Assembly (NCBI RefSeq): GCF_900104845.1
Contig: NZ_FNSR01000001.1
Location: forward strand, 1,798,001-1,862,000
Direction: 5' to 3'
Origin: Paraburkholderia caballeronis
Lineage (GTDB): Bacteria > Pseudomonadota > Gammaproteobacteria > Burkholderiales > Burkholderiaceae
DNA: 64,000 bases
The translations under genes were made by a program, and so were the position numbers. A model generated the notes under the pieces. That model searched no databases and was not told where the DNA came from. It was given only the letters and a program-made list of their open reading frames with translations. Below, piece after piece: positions 31,034-44,673 of this stretch (positions within the stretch are counted from its first letter, which is position 1; every line of letters begins with the position of its first letter).

Positions 31034-31160
31034 TGACGGCCTGAAAGAATGAATGGCCGGTACGCGGCCGGGACGGCGACCCGTTTGCGCGCCGCGGTTG
31101 CGGTGCGCGCGTGTCCGCCGGCTGCGCGCCGCCGGAAGAAGAATTGCTGATGGAGCATGC

Positions 31161-32456
31161 ATGGACGAGTTGACACTCGGATTGATCGGCGCGGGCGCCG
31201 TGGTGGTGGGTGGCGTGGTCGTGTACAACGCGTGGCAGGGCGCGAAGGTGCGTCGCCGGATGCCGAGACCCATGCCCGACGACGCGGCGGAAACGCTCGC
31301 CCGCGAGGAACACGAGGAGCAGAGCCCGTTCATCGAGCCGGCGCGCGCGCCGTCGCGCCGCGAGCCGACGCTCGCGGGCGCGGCCGCGACCGGCGAAGAG
31401 CGGGTCGAGCCGGGTTTTGGCGCGGCCGCGCCGCCGGATACGCCGGTGGATATCCAGGCGGAGAACACGTCGCCGAACGGCTTCGCGGATGAAGCGGCCG
31501 CCGAAGGCGCGCCGGCCGGCACCGATGCGGGACCGGCCCATGCGGCCAACGCGGCCAACGCAACCCATGCGACCGAGCCTGGCGACGCGGAGCCGATCGA
31601 ACCGGTGTTGCCGGCCGCGACGACGATCTCCGCCGCGCCGCCCGCGGTCGTCGATCGCCGGATCGACTGCATCGTGCCGGTGCGGCTCGCCGCGCCGGTC
31701 GCCGGCGAGCGCGTGATTCCGCTCGCGCAGCGGCTGCGCCGCGCGGGCAGCAAGCCGGTCCATATCGAAGGCAAACCCGACGGCGGCAACTGGGAGTTGC
31801 TGCAAAACGGCGTGCGTTACGAGGAACTGCGCGCGGCCGCGCAGCTCGCGAACCGCAGCGGCCCGCTGAACGAACTGGAGTTTTCCGAGTTCGTGACCGG
31901 CGTGCAGCAGTTCGCGGATGCGCTCGACGCGTCGCCGGAATTTCCGGACATGATGGAGACCGTGTCGATGGCGCGCGAACTCGACGGCTTCGCCGCGCAG
32001 TGCGACGCGCAACTGTCGATCAACGTGATGTCGGACGGCGCGCCGTGGTCTGCGAACTACGTGCAGGCGGTCGCGTCGCAGGACGGGCTGCTGCTGTCGC
32101 GCGACGGCACGCGGTTCGTGAAGCTCGACGCGAAGCAGAGCCCGGTGTTCATGCTGCAGTTCGGCGACACGAATTTCCTGCGCGACGACCTCACGTACAA
32201 GGGCGGCCAGATGATCACGCTGGTGCTCGACGTGCCGGTCGCGGACGAGGACATCCTGCCGTTCCGGCTGATGTGCGACTACGCGAAGTCGCTGGCCGAG
32301 CGGATCGGCGGACGCGTCGTGGACGACCAGCGCCGGCCGCTGCCGGAAACGGTGCTCCAGTCGATCGACAAGCAGCTGATGACGCTTTACGCAAAACTCG
32401 AACAGGCCGGCATTCCGGCGGGTTCGCCGGCGACCCGGCGGTTGTTCAGCCAGTAA
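31161..32456 (+). CDS. zipA: Cell division protein ZipA
   Basis: Inner-membrane anchor of the FtsZ ring. One N-terminal membrane helix (residues 5-22: TLGLIGAGAVVVGGVVVY) followed by a basic stop-transfer, a long Ala/Glu/Pro-rich flexible linker (about 40-170) and a C-terminal ZipA domain (DCIVPVRLAAPV to about 420) that binds the FtsZ tail. 431 residues, longer than E. coli ZipA (328) through the linker. ATG at 31161 chosen at the helix. Similarity at the sequence level is low in this family; context with smc and ligA supports the name. Confidence 0.85.
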   Translation: MDELTLGLIGAGAVVVGGVVVYNAWQGAKVRRRMPRPMPDDAAETLAREEHEEQSPFIEPARAPSRREPTLAGAAATGEERVEPGFGAAAPPDTPVDIQAENTSPNGFADEAAAEGAPAGTDAGPAHAANAANATHATEPGDAEPIEPVLPAATTISAAPPAVVDRRIDCIVPVRLAAPVAGERVIPLAQRLRRAGSKPVHIEGKPDGGNWELLQNGVRYEELRAAAQLANRSGPLNELEFSEFVTGVQQFADALDASPEFPDMMETVSMARELDGFAAQCDAQLSINVMSDGAPWSANYVQAVASQDGLLLSRDGTRFVKLDAKQSPVFMLQFGDTNFLRDDLTYKGGQMITLVLDVPVADEDILPFRLMCDYAKSLAERIGGRVVDDQRRPLPETVLQSIDKQLMTLYAKLEQAGIPAGSPATRRLFSQ

Positions 32457-32652
32457 GCGAGCCGGCACGGATCGCGCGGGTTGCGTTGCAGGCCCGCGCA
32501 TCCGGCGCTTGCTTCGCGCTTTGACAGGCGTTGCCGGAAGCGTCCGTGCGGCCCGCTGTGCAGGATGGCCCGCTCTTCCGGGCCGCTGCCCGGCGTCCGG
32601 GTAACGCGCGTGCGATGCCGCACGCGTGCTGCGGTTGAACCCCATCCGGCCG

Positions 32653-32681
32653 ATGCGACGCGGTACGCTTCCTGCGATAAT
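32653..32681 (+). promoter_or_regulatory. Candidate ligA promoter
   Basis: An extended -10, TGCGATAAT (32673-32681), lies 50 bases before the ligA ATG; an ATGCGA at 32653-32658 is a weak -35 with 17-base spacing. The 274-base gap after zipA makes a separate promoter plausible. Confidence 0.4.
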
Positions 32682-32685
32682 CTGA

Positions 32686-35321
<2,636 letters not shown>

Positions 35322-35353
35322 ACGGCGGTCGCCCCGCTGCGGGCGCTGCCGCC

Positions 35354-35386
35354 GGGCCGCCGCCGGTGTATTCCCGGCGGCGGCCC
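35354..35386. terminator. Perfect 13-bp hairpin between convergent genes def and rluF-like
   Basis: GGGCCGCCGCCGG (35354-35366), a seven-base loop, and CCGGCGGCGGCCC (35374-35386). Without a T tract it may stop transcription from both sides only partly, or protect 3' ends. Confidence 0.6.
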
Positions 35387-35399
35387 GCGTGGTTTCGAC

Positions 35400-37583
35400 T
35401 CAGAACGCTTCGTCGGCGCCCAGATAACGCCACTGGCCCTGCGGCAGTGCGCCGAGCAGCACGCGGCCCATCCGGACGCGCTTCAGGCCGACCACCTTCA
35501 GCCCGACCAGCTCGCACATCCGGCGGATCTGCCGTTTCTTCCCTTCGCGCAGCACGAAACGCAACTGCTCGCCGTTCTGCCAGCTGACCATCGCGGGCTT
35601 CAGCGGCACGTCGTCGAGCGACAGGCCGTGACGCAGTTTCGCGAGGCTTTCGGGCGGGAAATGCTGGTCGATTTCGGTCTCGATGTCGCCGTACGCGACC
35701 CGCACGAGGTATTCCTTGTCGATGTCCGACTGCTCGCCGATCAACTGTTTCGCGACGCGTCCGTCCTGCGTGAGCACGAGGAGGCCGGTGGAGTCGATGT
35801 CGAGGCGGCCCGCCGGCGCGAGCGTGCGCAGGTGCTGCGCGGAGAAGCGCAGGCCCGAGCGGTCGCCGTCCCAGTGGTTGTCGCCGGTGACGAGCGTCAC
35901 GGCGGGCGGATAACCGTCCTCGGCCTGGCCCGACACATAACCGACCGGCTTGTGCAGCAGGATCGTCACCTGACGCGCCTGCGCGGCGAGCGCGGCCGGA
36001 TCGATCTCGATCTTCTGGTCCGGCGTGACCTTCGCGCCGAGCGTGTCGATGCACTCGCCGTCCACATAGACCCAGCCCTTTTCGATCCATTCGTCCGCCT
36101 CGCGGCGCGAGCACAGGCCGAGTTCGGACATCCGCTTCGACAGGCGCAGCGAGCCGCTTTCGTCGGAGTGGACGGCGCGGACGGCGTGGTCCGCGGCCGG
36201 CGACGGGCTGTCTGCGCGCGGCGGCTTGCGGTCGGTCCGGCCTTGCGGCTCGCGATCGGCCGGCGTGCGGCGCGGGCGCTGCGCGGGCGCTGCGTTGTCG
36301 TCGCGGGGCGCGTGGCCGCGCGGCGCGGCGTCGGCGCGGTCGCCGGCCTTCACCGGGCGTGCCACGCGGCGTTCGCCGCGATCCGCGAACGGGCGGCGCT
36401 CCGCGTCGCCGCGCGGGCTGCGGCTTTCCGGTGCGCCGTCGCGTTCACGGCGCGGCGCGGGACGGCCGCCGTCTTCCGCGCGCGCCGGCCGGCGATCGCC
36501 GTAGCCGCGCTTCTCGGGGGGCGCGTCGCCGTCACGGCGCGGGCGGGTTGGGCGCTCGCCGTCGCGCAACGACGCGCGCATCGGCCGGTCGCCGCCATCA
36601 CGGGCCGGGCCGCGCGCGGGCCGTTCTCCGTCACGGAAAGCGCCGCGAGCCGGCCGGTCGTCGTCGCGGCGCGGGCCGCGTGCCGGCGGTTCGCCGTCGC
36701 GGAACGAGCGGCGTGCGGGCGGCCGTTCACCGTCGCTGCGGCGCGCGGGTCGTTCGTCGCGGTCGCGCGATCCGCTAAAACGCGGCGCGCGTTCGTCGCC
36801 GCGCGCCGGCCGGTCGCCCGTGAACGGACGGCTACGCTCGCCTTCGCTGCGGCGCGCCGGCCGTTCGTCGCGGTCACGCGGCCCGCCAAAACGTGGTGCG
36901 CGTTCGTCGCCGCGCGCCGGCCGGTCGCCCGTGAACGGGCGGCTACGCTCGCCTTCGCTGCGTCGCGCCGGCCGTTCGTCGCGGTCGCGTGATCCGCCGA
37001 AACGCGGTGCGCGTTCGTCGCCGCGCGCCGGCCGGTCGCCCGTGAACGGACGGCTACGCTCGCCTTCGCTGCGTCGCGCCGGCCGTTCGTCGCGGTCACG
37101 CGGCCCGCCAAAACGTGGTGCGCGTTCGTCGCCGCGCGCCGGCCGGTCGCCCGTGAACGGGCGGCTACGCTCGCCTTCGCTGCGTCGCGCTGGCCGCTCG
37201 TCGCGGTCGCGTGATCCGCCGAAACGTGGCGCGCGTTCATCGCGCGCTCCCGGGCCGGCGCGTCGGCGGTCGCCCGCGTCGGCGTCGCGGCGGGGCGGCC
37301 GGCCGGTGCCGGCAAACCCGCCCGGTTTCCGGTCGCCGCCTGCGGCTCCACGGCCGAATGCCGGCTTGCCGCCTTCGCGGCGCGGGCCGGATTCGGCATC
37401 GCCGGCGCGGCGCGGCCGGGCGGCCCCGGCTTCACCGGCGAGCTTCGGCCGTTTCGGGCCGGCGGCCGGCTGGGCGGCCGCGGCCGGACGCGCGGGTTTG
37501 CGCGCGTTCGTGCTGCCGCGGCGGACGGGCGCGCGCTCCGGCGTGGCCGGGCGCGGATGTTTGGCTGTGAGTTTGGCTCGCAT
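35400..37583 (-). CDS. RluF-type pseudouridine synthase with a 478-residue repetitive N-terminal extension
   Basis: RsuA-family enzyme converting uridine to pseudouridine, probably in 23S rRNA. The conserved part (residues 479-727) holds an S4 domain ([20 protein letters not shown]), catalytic Asp595 in [14 protein letters not shown], and [13 protein letters not shown]. coli RluF is 290 residues in all. The extension is Arg/Asp/Gly/Pro/Glu-rich and includes four 37-residue repeats plus a partial fifth (residues 115 to about 285), then looser RDGER repeats. RluB-type enzymes of this group also carry basic tails, so an RNA-binding or phase-separating role is possible. Starts seven bases after the glnD stop; the pair is probably one transcript. 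Confidence 0.88.
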   Translation of the reverse strand: MRAKLTAKHPRPATPERAPVRRGSTNARKPARPAAAAQPAAGPKRPKLAGEAGAARPRRAGDAESGPRREGGKPAFGRGAAGGDRKPGGFAGTGRPPRRDADAGDRRRAGPGARDERAPRFGGSRDRDERPARRSEGERSRPFTGDRPARGDERAPRFGGPRDRDERPARRSEGERSRPFTGDRPARGDERAPRFGGSRDRDERPARRSEGERSRPFTGDRPARGDERAPRFGGPRDRDERPARRSEGERSRPFTGDRPARGDERAPRFSGSRDRDERPARRSDGERPPARRSFRDGEPPARGPRRDDDRPARGAFRDGERPARGPARDGGDRPMRASLRDGERPTRPRRDGDAPPEKRGYGDRRPARAEDGGRPAPRRERDGAPESRSPRGDAERRPFADRGERRVARPVKAGDRADAAPRGHAPRDDNAAPAQRPRRTPADREPQGRTDRKPPRADSPSPAADHAVRAVHSDESGSLRLSKRMSELGLCSRREADEWIEKGWVYVDGECIDTLGAKVTPDQKIEIDPAALAAQARQVTILLHKPVGYVSGQAEDGYPPAVTLVTGDNHWDGDRSGLRFSAQHLRTLAPAGRLDIDSTGLLVLTQDGRVAKQLIGEQSDIDKEYLVRVAYGDIETEIDQHFPPESLAKLRHGLSLDDVPLKPAMVSWQNGEQLRFVLREGKKRQIRRMCELVGLKVVGLKRVRMGRVLLGALPQGQWRYLGADEAF
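36729..37241 (-). repeat. 111-bp in-frame tandem repeat (four copies plus a partial fifth)
   Basis: Each unit encodes DERAPRFGG, Ser or Pro, [19 protein letters not shown] then TGDRPARG (37 residues). Four full copies fill 36798-37241; a diverged fifth reaches about 36729. Copies alternate Ser/Pro at position 10 and alternate GTGAACGGACGG/GTGAACGGGCGG, so the latest event was duplication of a 222-bp pair. Confidence 0.93.
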
Positions 37584-37590
37584 GGATGAT

Positions 37591-40170
37591 TCAGACGGCG
37601 ATCGCGCGCAGCAGCTCGGTTTCGAGCTGGATTTGCAGCCGGTTGTCGGACAGGCCCGAACCGTCGAGCAGGAACACGTCCTCGACGCGTTCGCCGAGCG
37701 TGTTGATCCGCGCCGCGTGGACGCCGATCCGATGTTCGGCCAGCACGCGCGCGATCGAATAAAGAAGGCCCGGCCGGTCGTTCGCGGACACGGACAGGAT
37801 GTAGTATTGGCCGCGCTCGTCGGCCCGCAGATCGACGCGCGGCGTCACCGGGAAGGTGCGCGACAGCCGCGACAGGCGGCCCTTCGCGGGCTCCGGCAGC
37901 GGCGCGCCGGTCGCGTCGAGGCGCTCCGCGAGTTCCTGCTCGACGAGGTTCGCGATGTCGCGGTATTGCACGTCGCCCTCGGTCTGCGCGACGAGGAAGT
38001 TGTCGAGCGCGTAGCCGTGGCGCGTCGTGCTCACGCGCGCGTCGAGCACCGACAGCGCGTTGCGGTCGAAATAACCGCACATCGTCGCGAACAGGTCGGG
38101 GCGGTCCTTTGCGTACACGAGCACCTGCAATGCTTCGCCGATCGGCGACGGCCGCGCGCGCACGACCGGCTTGTCCGCGTGCACGTGCCGGTACAGCACG
38201 CGCGTCTGCCACGCGATGTCGGCGGCGTCGTGGCGCAGGAAGTAGCCGACGTCCAGCTGATCCCACAGCGCGCGGTGCGCGTCGTCCGGAACCGTTTCGA
38301 GCCGCAGCAGCGCGAGCGCCTCTTCCTGGCGGGATTTCAGTTCCGAGTGCGTGTCCGGCTGTGCGCCGCCGAGCACCGCGAGCGTCGAGCGGTACAGGTC
38401 CTCCAGCAGCTTGCCCTTCCAGTTGTTCCACACCTTCGGGCTCGTGCCGCGGATGTCGGCGACGGTCAGCAGATACAGCGCGGTCAGCCAGCGTTCGGAG
38501 CCGACCAGTTCCGCGAAGCGCTTGATCACCTCGGGGTCGCTCGTGTCCTGCTTCTGCGCGACCTGGCTCATCGTCAGGTGATGCTGGACGAGCCACACGA
38601 TCAGTTCGGCGTCGTCGCCGGTGATGTCGTGCTGGCGGCAGAACTGCCGTGCGTCGGCCATGCCGAGCGTCGAATGGTCGCCGCCGCGGCCCTTCGCGAT
38701 GTCGTGGAACAGCGCGGCGACGTACAGCACCCACGGCCGCTCGAAGTTCGCGAGCAACTGGCTGCAGAACGGATATTCGTGCGCGTGCTCCGCGACCGCG
38801 AAGCGGCGGATGTTGCGCAGCACCATCAGGATGTGCTGGTCGACCGTGTAGACGTGATACAGGTCGTGCTGCATCTGCCCGACGATGCGCCGGAAGTTCA
38901 GCAGGTAGCGGCCGAGCACGCTGGTCTGGTTCATCAGCCGCATCACGTGCGTGATGCCGGCCGGCTGCTTCAGGATCTCCATGAAGAGCCGGCGGTTTTC
39001 CGGGTCGCGCCGCCAGTGCTGGTCCATCGTGTCGCGCGCGTTGTAGAGCGCGCGCATCGTCCGCGCGGACAGGCCCTTCACGCCGGGCACCTTCTCGTAC
39101 AGCAGGAATGCTTCGAGGATCGCGTGCGGCTCCCGCTCGAACACGTCGTCGCGCGTGATTTCGATCATCCCCTGTTTTTCGACGAAGCGGTCCGACAGCA
39201 CGCGGGTGATGCCGCTCGTGCTCGGGAACAACTGCGCCTCGATGTTCTGGATCAGGATCGTCGCGAGCTGCGTGACCGCCTTCGCGGCCCAGTAGTAGCG
39301 GCGCATCAGTTGCTCGCTCGCGCGCCGCGCGGCGCTCGCCTTGTAGCCGAAGCTCTCGGCGACCGCCGTTTGCAGGTCGAACACGAGGATGTCCTGGCGG
39401 CGGCCGGCGATCACATGCAGCCGCGCGCGCAGCGTCTTCAGGAACGCTTCGTTGCGGCGCAGTTCGCGCGCCTCGCGGCCGGTGATCAGCCCGCGCTGGT
39501 CCAGCTCGCGCCAGCTGCTGCCGAGCAGGGCGGCTTCGGTGATCCACAGGATCAGTTGCAGGTCGCGCAGGCCGCCGGGGCTTTCCTTCACGTTCGGTTC
39601 GAGCGCGTACGGCGTGTCCTGGAAGCGCGCGTGGCGCTGGCGCATTTCGAGCACCTTCGCCTGGAAGAACGCGCGCGGGTCCATCGCGTCGCGGTAACGC
39701 TGCGCGAAGTCGTCGAACAGGGCCGCGCTGCCGGTGATCCGGCGCGCTTCGAGCAGCGACGTGCGCACGGTCACGTCGTTCGCCGCCTCTTCGAGACACT
39801 GCGACACGCTGCGCACGCTGCTGCCGATTTCGAGCCCGAGGTCCCACGCGAGGCCGATGAAACGCTCGATCCGCGATTCGAGCGGCGCGAGCGGCTCGTC
39901 GTCGGGCAGCAGCACGAGGATGTCGACGTCCGAGTACGGCGCCAGCTCGCCGCGCCCGAACCCGCCGACCGCCGCGAGCGTAAGCGACGCGGGCAGGTCG
40001 CAGGTGTCCCACGCGCGGCGCAGCGTGTCGTCGGTGACCTGCGCGAGCGCGTGCATCAGCGTGTCGACGTTCGGGGCCGTCTTGAACCGCTCGATCAGCC
40101 GGGCCTTCGCGGCCTTGTAATCGGACTTCAGCGACGACGTATCGGAGAGGGCGACTGCGGGGACGCTCAT
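37591..40170 (-). CDS. glnD: [Protein-PII] uridylyltransferase / uridylyl-removing enzyme
   Basis: Nitrogen sensor that adds UMP to PII proteins when glutamine is low and removes it when high. Nucleotidyltransferase motif [17 protein letters not shown] at 69-85, an HD domain for UMP removal ([17 protein letters not shown], then [13 protein letters not shown]), and two C-terminal ACT domains (from about residues 680 and 790) that bind glutamine. 859 residues matches the family. The PII genes are not in the window. Followed seven bases later by the rluF-like gene. Confidence 0.96.
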   Translation of the reverse strand: MSVPAVALSDTSSLKSDYKAAKARLIERFKTAPNVDTLMHALAQVTDDTLRRAWDTCDLPASLTLAAVGGFGRGELAPYSDVDILVLLPDDEPLAPLESRIERFIGLAWDLGLEIGSSVRSVSQCLEEAANDVTVRTSLLEARRITGSAALFDDFAQRYRDAMDPRAFFQAKVLEMRQRHARFQDTPYALEPNVKESPGGLRDLQLILWITEAALLGSSWRELDQRGLITGREARELRRNEAFLKTLRARLHVIAGRRQDILVFDLQTAVAESFGYKASAARRASEQLMRRYYWAAKAVTQLATILIQNIEAQLFPSTSGITRVLSDRFVEKQGMIEITRDDVFEREPHAILEAFLLYEKVPGVKGLSARTMRALYNARDTMDQHWRRDPENRRLFMEILKQPAGITHVMRLMNQTSVLGRYLLNFRRIVGQMQHDLYHVYTVDQHILMVLRNIRRFAVAEHAHEYPFCSQLLANFERPWVLYVAALFHDIAKGRGGDHSTLGMADARQFCRQHDITGDDAELIVWLVQHHLTMSQVAQKQDTSDPEVIKRFAELVGSERWLTALYLLTVADIRGTSPKVWNNWKGKLLEDLYRSTLAVLGGAQPDTHSELKSRQEEALALLRLETVPDDAHRALWDQLDVGYFLRHDAADIAWQTRVLYRHVHADKPVVRARPSPIGEALQVLVYAKDRPDLFATMCGYFDRNALSVLDARVSTTRHGYALDNFLVAQTEGDVQYRDIANLVEQELAERLDATGAPLPEPAKGRLSRLSRTFPVTPRVDLRADERGQYYILSVSANDRPGLLYSIARVLAEHRIGVHAARINTLGERVEDVFLLDGSGLSDNRLQIQLETELLRAIAV

Positions 40171-40523
40171 GGGTTCGGCTCGCGCGGGGCGCGGGGGTTA
40201 GGGGTTGGCCGGCCGGGCAGGCCCGGCTGGGTGGATCGTTCGTCGTCGCGGGGCGGGCGGGTTGCGCCCAGGTTCTTTTGCGAAGCGTCGGGTGGCCGGC
40301 GGAAAGGGGCGCCGCCCGTCGTGTCAGTCAGATTGTTGCTGGCGACAACCGGCGGGGCGCTGCAAGTTCACTGCCGGCGTGGCCGTTTTCCTGCATGGAG
40401 GCCGCCGGCTCCCTTGTCCAGACCACGTTTTGCGCTGGTTTTCCCCGCTTGGCTCGCGCAACGACTCTCGCGGCCGACGGGGCGAAACCGCGCCCGCTGA
40501 CGCTTTCGCGGTCGATTCCGCGT
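40171..40523. other. Spacer between map and glnD, nothing recognised
   Basis: 353 bases, GC-rich, containing no credible gene, T-tailed hairpin or clear promoter on the leftward strand. The glnD promoter and the end of the map transcript should lie here. Confidence 0.5.
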
Positions 40524-41345
40524 TCAGACAGCCGCGCCCGCGGCCTGCGTGACGATCGCCGGTTTCGCCGGCGTGCCGGCCGACACCGTCAGCACGTCGT
40601 AGCCGGTTTCCGTGACGAGCACCGTATGCTCCCACTGCGCGGACAGGCTGCGGTCGCGGGTCTTCACGGTCCACTGGTCCGGCATCGTGCGGATGTCGCG
40701 GCGGCCCGCGTTGATCATCGGCTCGACGGTGAAGATCATGCCCGGCTGCAGCTCGATGCCGGTGCCGGGGCGCCCGTAGTGCAGCACCTGGGGATCCTCG
40801 TGGAATACCGTGCCGATCCCGTGGCCGCAGTATTCGCGCACGACGCTGTAGCCCTGCGATTCCGCGTAACGCTGGATCGCGTGGCCGATGTCGCCGAGGT
40901 GCGCGCCCGGCCGCACCTGGTCGATGCCGAGCCACATGCATTCGTAGGTGGTCTGCACGAGCCGCTTCGCGAGGATCGAGCCTTCGCCGACGATGAACAT
41001 CCGGCTCGTGTCGCCGAAGTAGCCTTCCTTGATCACCGTGATGTCGATGTTCAGCGCGTCGCCGTTCTTCAGCGCCTTCGGGCCGGGGATGCCGTGGCAG
41101 ATCACGTCGTTGACGGAAATGCAGGTCGCCTTCGGGTACGGCGGATAACCGGGCGGCTGATAGTTCAGCGGCGCGGGCACCGTGCCCTGCACGTTCAGCA
41201 TGTATTCATGGCACAGGCGGTCGAGTTCGCCCGTCGTGACGCCGGCGACGACGAACGGCGTGATGTAGTCGAGCACCTCGCTCGCGAGGCGGCAGGCGAC
41301 GCGCATCTGCGCGATGTCGTGGTCGTTCTTGATGGTGATGGCCAT
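40524..41345 (-). CDS. map: Methionine aminopeptidase, type I
   Basis: Removes the initiator methionine from new proteins. The five metal ligands are visible: Asp in NIDITVIKEGYFGDTSRMF (two), His in GHGIGTVFHEDP, Glu in FTVEPMI and Glu in SAQWEHTVLV. 273 residues, normal. Divergent from rpsB, a frequent bacterial arrangement of two translation genes. Confidence 0.96.
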   Translation of the reverse strand: MAITIKNDHDIAQMRVACRLASEVLDYITPFVVAGVTTGELDRLCHEYMLNVQGTVPAPLNYQPPGYPPYPKATCISVNDVICHGIPGPKALKNGDALNIDITVIKEGYFGDTSRMFIVGEGSILAKRLVQTTYECMWLGIDQVRPGAHLGDIGHAIQRYAESQGYSVVREYCGHGIGTVFHEDPQVLHYGRPGTGIELQPGMIFTVEPMINAGRRDIRTMPDQWTVKTRDRSLSAQWEHTVLVTETGYDVLTVSAGTPAKPAIVTQAAGAAV

Positions 41346-41377
41346 GATGTAAACCCGGAAATGCAGTTCAATGGCGG

Positions 41378-41383
41378 ATTATC
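41378..41383 (-). promoter_or_regulatory. Candidate map promoter -10
   Basis: On the minus strand TGC-GATAAT forms an extended -10 about 33 bases before the map start; the -35 region (CAGCGA) is weak. Confidence 0.4.
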
Positions 41384-41474
41384 GCACCGAATCCAGGCCG
41401 TCGCTGATGTTTGATCGGGTGGTCGCTTCGGCGACAGGTCCGGGGCGTCGCCATTTACGAGGGTAACGCCCGGC

Positions 41475-41504
41475 TTGAGGGGCGTCAGGCTCGCGTGCTA
41501 TAAT
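41475..41504 (+). promoter_or_regulatory. rpsB promoter
   Basis: TTGAGG (41475-41480), an 18-base spacer and a perfect TATAAT (41499-41504) form the best sigma-70 promoter in the window. Transcription would begin near 41511, leaving a leader of about 320 bases before rpsB. Confidence 0.8.
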
Positions 41505-41510
41505 CGTCGG

Positions 41511-41831
41511 CTAAGTCGCTCCTCGATTTCCCTGAATATCTTCCGGATTCTGGCTTCTCGCGCGGTCATCCGCGGTGGATTCCGGCCGAAGAGGTCGGGA
41601 AAAGGCCGAAAAAGGAAGGTTATCGGATCGGAGGGCGGCGAGCCCATAGCTGTCGCGGGCGTAGCCGGAAAGCATCGGCGGACTTCGAGCAAGTCCCGGT
41701 CCGATCCGGCAGCGACAGTTCACTCGCGAGCCGGCGCACCCAGGGTGTCGGTCGCGCCAGCATCACCGGAGGCGGTGGCGGCGCGGTCGATACAGCAGCC
41801 GGCTTAAGACTCAACCCTAGCGGAGATTTAC
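41511..41831 (+). promoter_or_regulatory. Structured rpsB mRNA leader (candidate r-protein autoregulation element)
   Basis: The leader contains a small hairpin CGCGG-TCAT-CCGCG (41561-41574), a nine-base helix between 41624-41632 (CGGATCGGA) and 41700-41708 (TCCGATCCG), a seven-base helix between 41650-41656 (CTGTCGC) and 41712-41718 (GCGACAG), and a hairpin GGACTT-CGAGC-AAGTCC (41680-41696). The nine- and seven-base helices cross, so they are either alternatives or a pseudoknot. In other bacteria S2 represses rpsB-tsf through the leader; that it does so here is inference. Confidence 0.55.
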
Positions 41832-42587
41832 ATGGCAGTCACCATGCGTCAAATGCTGGAAGCCGGCGTCCACTTCGGACACCAGACGCGCTTCTGGAAC
41901 CCGAAGATGGCCCCGTTCATTTTCGGTCATCGCAACAAGATTCACATCATCAACCTCGAAAAGACGCTGCCGATGTACAACGACGCACTGAAGTACGTGC
42001 GTCAACTGGCGGCGAATCGCGGCACGATCCTGTTCGTCGGCACGAAGCGTCAATCGCGCGACACGATCGAGGCGGAAGCGCAGCGCGCGGGCATGCCGTT
42101 CGTCAACGCACGCTGGCTCGGCGGCATGCTGACCAACTTCAAGACGCTGAAGGTGTCGATCAAGCGCCTGAAGGACATGGAGACGGCGGTCGAGGCGGGC
42201 GAGCTCGAAAAGATGAGCAAGAAGGAAGCGCTGCTGTTCGAACGCGAGATCGCGAAGCTGCAGAAGTCGATCGGCGGCGTGAAGGACATGGGCGGCATTC
42301 CGGACGCGATCTTCGTCGTCGACGTCGGCTATCACAAGATCGCCGTTACCGAAGCGAACAAGCTGGGCATTCCGGTCATCGCGGTGGTCGACACGAACCA
42401 CTCGCCGGAAGGCATCGACTACGTGATCCCGGGTAACGACGACGCGAGCAAGGCCGTCGCGCTGTACGCGCAAGGCGTTGCCGACGCGATCCTCGAAGGC
42501 CGTGCGAACGCGGTCAACGACGTCGTTCAGGCGGTTCGCCAGAACGAAGGCGACGACGAGTTCGTCGAGGTCAACCCGGAGGCGTAA
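41832..42587 (+). CDS. rpsB: 30S ribosomal protein S2
   Basis: Small-subunit protein uS2, 251 residues. N-terminus [20 protein letters not shown] and the segment [20 protein letters not shown] are diagnostic, as is [21 protein letters not shown] precedes the ATG. It leads the rpsB-tsf pair, with a strong promoter and long leader upstream and a hairpin-T tract downstream that may set the S2 to EF-Ts ratio. Confidence 0.98.
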   Translation: MAVTMRQMLEAGVHFGHQTRFWNPKMAPFIFGHRNKIHIINLEKTLPMYNDALKYVRQLAANRGTILFVGTKRQSRDTIEAEAQRAGMPFVNARWLGGMLTNFKTLKVSIKRLKDMETAVEAGELEKMSKKEALLFEREIAKLQKSIGGVKDMGGIPDAIFVVDVGYHKIAVTEANKLGIPVIAVVDTNHSPEGIDYVIPGNDDASKAVALYAQGVADAILEGRANAVNDVVQAVRQNEGDDEFVEVNPEA

Positions 42588-42605
42588 GCTGCCCCGTGTC
42601 CGGCA

Positions 42606-42639
42606 AGAAAAGGGGGCTTTCCATAGGCCCCTTTTTTTT
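42606..42639 (+). terminator. Hairpin with T8 between rpsB and tsf (terminator/attenuator)
   Basis: GAAAAGGGGGC, a short loop, and GCCCCTTTTTTTT form an intrinsic terminator 20 bases after the rpsB stop, with one bulged G in the stem. tsf must be made by read-through or from a promoter in the following 130 bases. Confidence 0.8.
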
Positions 42640-42770
42640 AAGCCGTGGTCATGGAAGCGTCACACGCGTGGCACCGGCGACACTGTAAAAAAGCGTGTCG
42701 TGCGGAAACGAATTCCTGCCGGCCGCATCGAAGAGCGGTCGGCGTACCAGACAGACTCAAGGAGCGAATG

Positions 42771-43652
42771 ATGGCGGCAATTACCGCAAGCATGGTGGCA
42801 GAACTGCGCGCGAAGACCGACGCGCCGATGATGGAATGCAAGAAGGCCCTGACGGAAGCCGACGGCGACATGGCGCGCGCGGAAGAGCTGCTGCGCGTGA
42901 AGCTCGGCAACAAGGCGAGCAAGGCGGCGTCGCGCGTGACGGCTGAAGGCGTGATCGCGTCGTACATCGGCGGCAACACCGGCGCGGTGGTCGAGCTGAA
43001 CTGCGAAACCGACTTCGTCGCGAAGAACGACGACTTCCTCGCGTTCGCGAAGACGGTTGCCGAACTGGTCGCGACGCAGAACCCGGCCGACGTCGCCGCG
43101 CTGTCCGCGTTGCCGCTCGACGGCTCGACGGTCGACGCCGTGCGCCTCGCGCTCGTCGGCAAGATCGGCGAGAACCTGTCGATCCGCCGCTTCGCGCGCT
43201 TCGAGACGTCGAACAAGCTGGCCGCGTACCTGCACGGCACCCGCATCGGCGTGCTGGTCGAGTATGCCGGCGCGGACGAGCAGGTCGGCAAGGACGTCGC
43301 GATGCACATCGCGGCGATGAAGCCGGTCTCGCTGTCGGCGGACGACGTGCCGGCCGAACTGATCGCGAAGGAACGCAGCATCGCCGAGCAGAAGGCGGCC
43401 GAGTCGGGCAAGCCGGCGGAGATCGTCGCGAAGATGGTCGACGGCTCGGTGCAGAAGTTCCTGAAGGAAGTGTCGCTGCTGAACCAGCCGTTCGTGAAGA
43501 ACGACAAGCAGACGATCGAGCAGATGCTGAAGGCGGCCGGCACGTCCGTGCAGCAGTTCACGCTGTTCGTGGTCGGCGAAGGCATCGAGAAGCGTCAGGA
43601 CGACTTCGCAGCCGAAGTGGCGGCGCAGGTCGCTGCTGCGAAGCAGCAATAA
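42771..43652 (+). CDS. tsf: Elongation factor Ts
   Basis: Guanine-nucleotide exchange factor for EF-Tu, 293 residues. The N-terminal motif [20 protein letters not shown] and the core with [12 protein letters not shown] are typical. The ATG at 42771 follows AAGGAG by six bases; an ATG directly before it (42768) is equivalent. The usual partner of rpsB. Confidence 0.97.
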   Translation: MAAITASMVAELRAKTDAPMMECKKALTEADGDMARAEELLRVKLGNKASKAASRVTAEGVIASYIGGNTGAVVELNCETDFVAKNDDFLAFAKTVAELVATQNPADVAALSALPLDGSTVDAVRLALVGKIGENLSIRRFARFETSNKLAAYLHGTRIGVLVEYAGADEQVGKDVAMHIAAMKPVSLSADDVPAELIAKERSIAEQKAAESGKPAEIVAKMVDGSVQKFLKEVSLLNQPFVKNDKQTIEQMLKAAGTSVQQFTLFVVGEGIEKRQDDFAAEVAAQVAAAKQQ

Positions 43653-44579
<927 letters not shown>

Positions 44580-44673
44580 ACTCTCGGTCACGCGAGAGAG
44601 TCGAACGCTGGCCGGCGCCGCCGTCGGGCGCACCGGTCGGCTCGTACCGTTATGAAGGTTCGGAGGTTTGAAA

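Noticed and set aside
36729..37241. Regular repeats resembling a CRISPR array
   Set aside because: Units are directly adjacent with no unique spacers, and they stay in frame inside a protein gene.
36350..40500. Very long open frames on both strands (over 1200 codons) across the rluF-like gene and glnD
   Set aside because: They arise from GC-rich third positions and the repeat; their composition is dominated by Arg/Ala/Gly and they have no family motifs, whereas glnD and the rluF-like gene explain the region.
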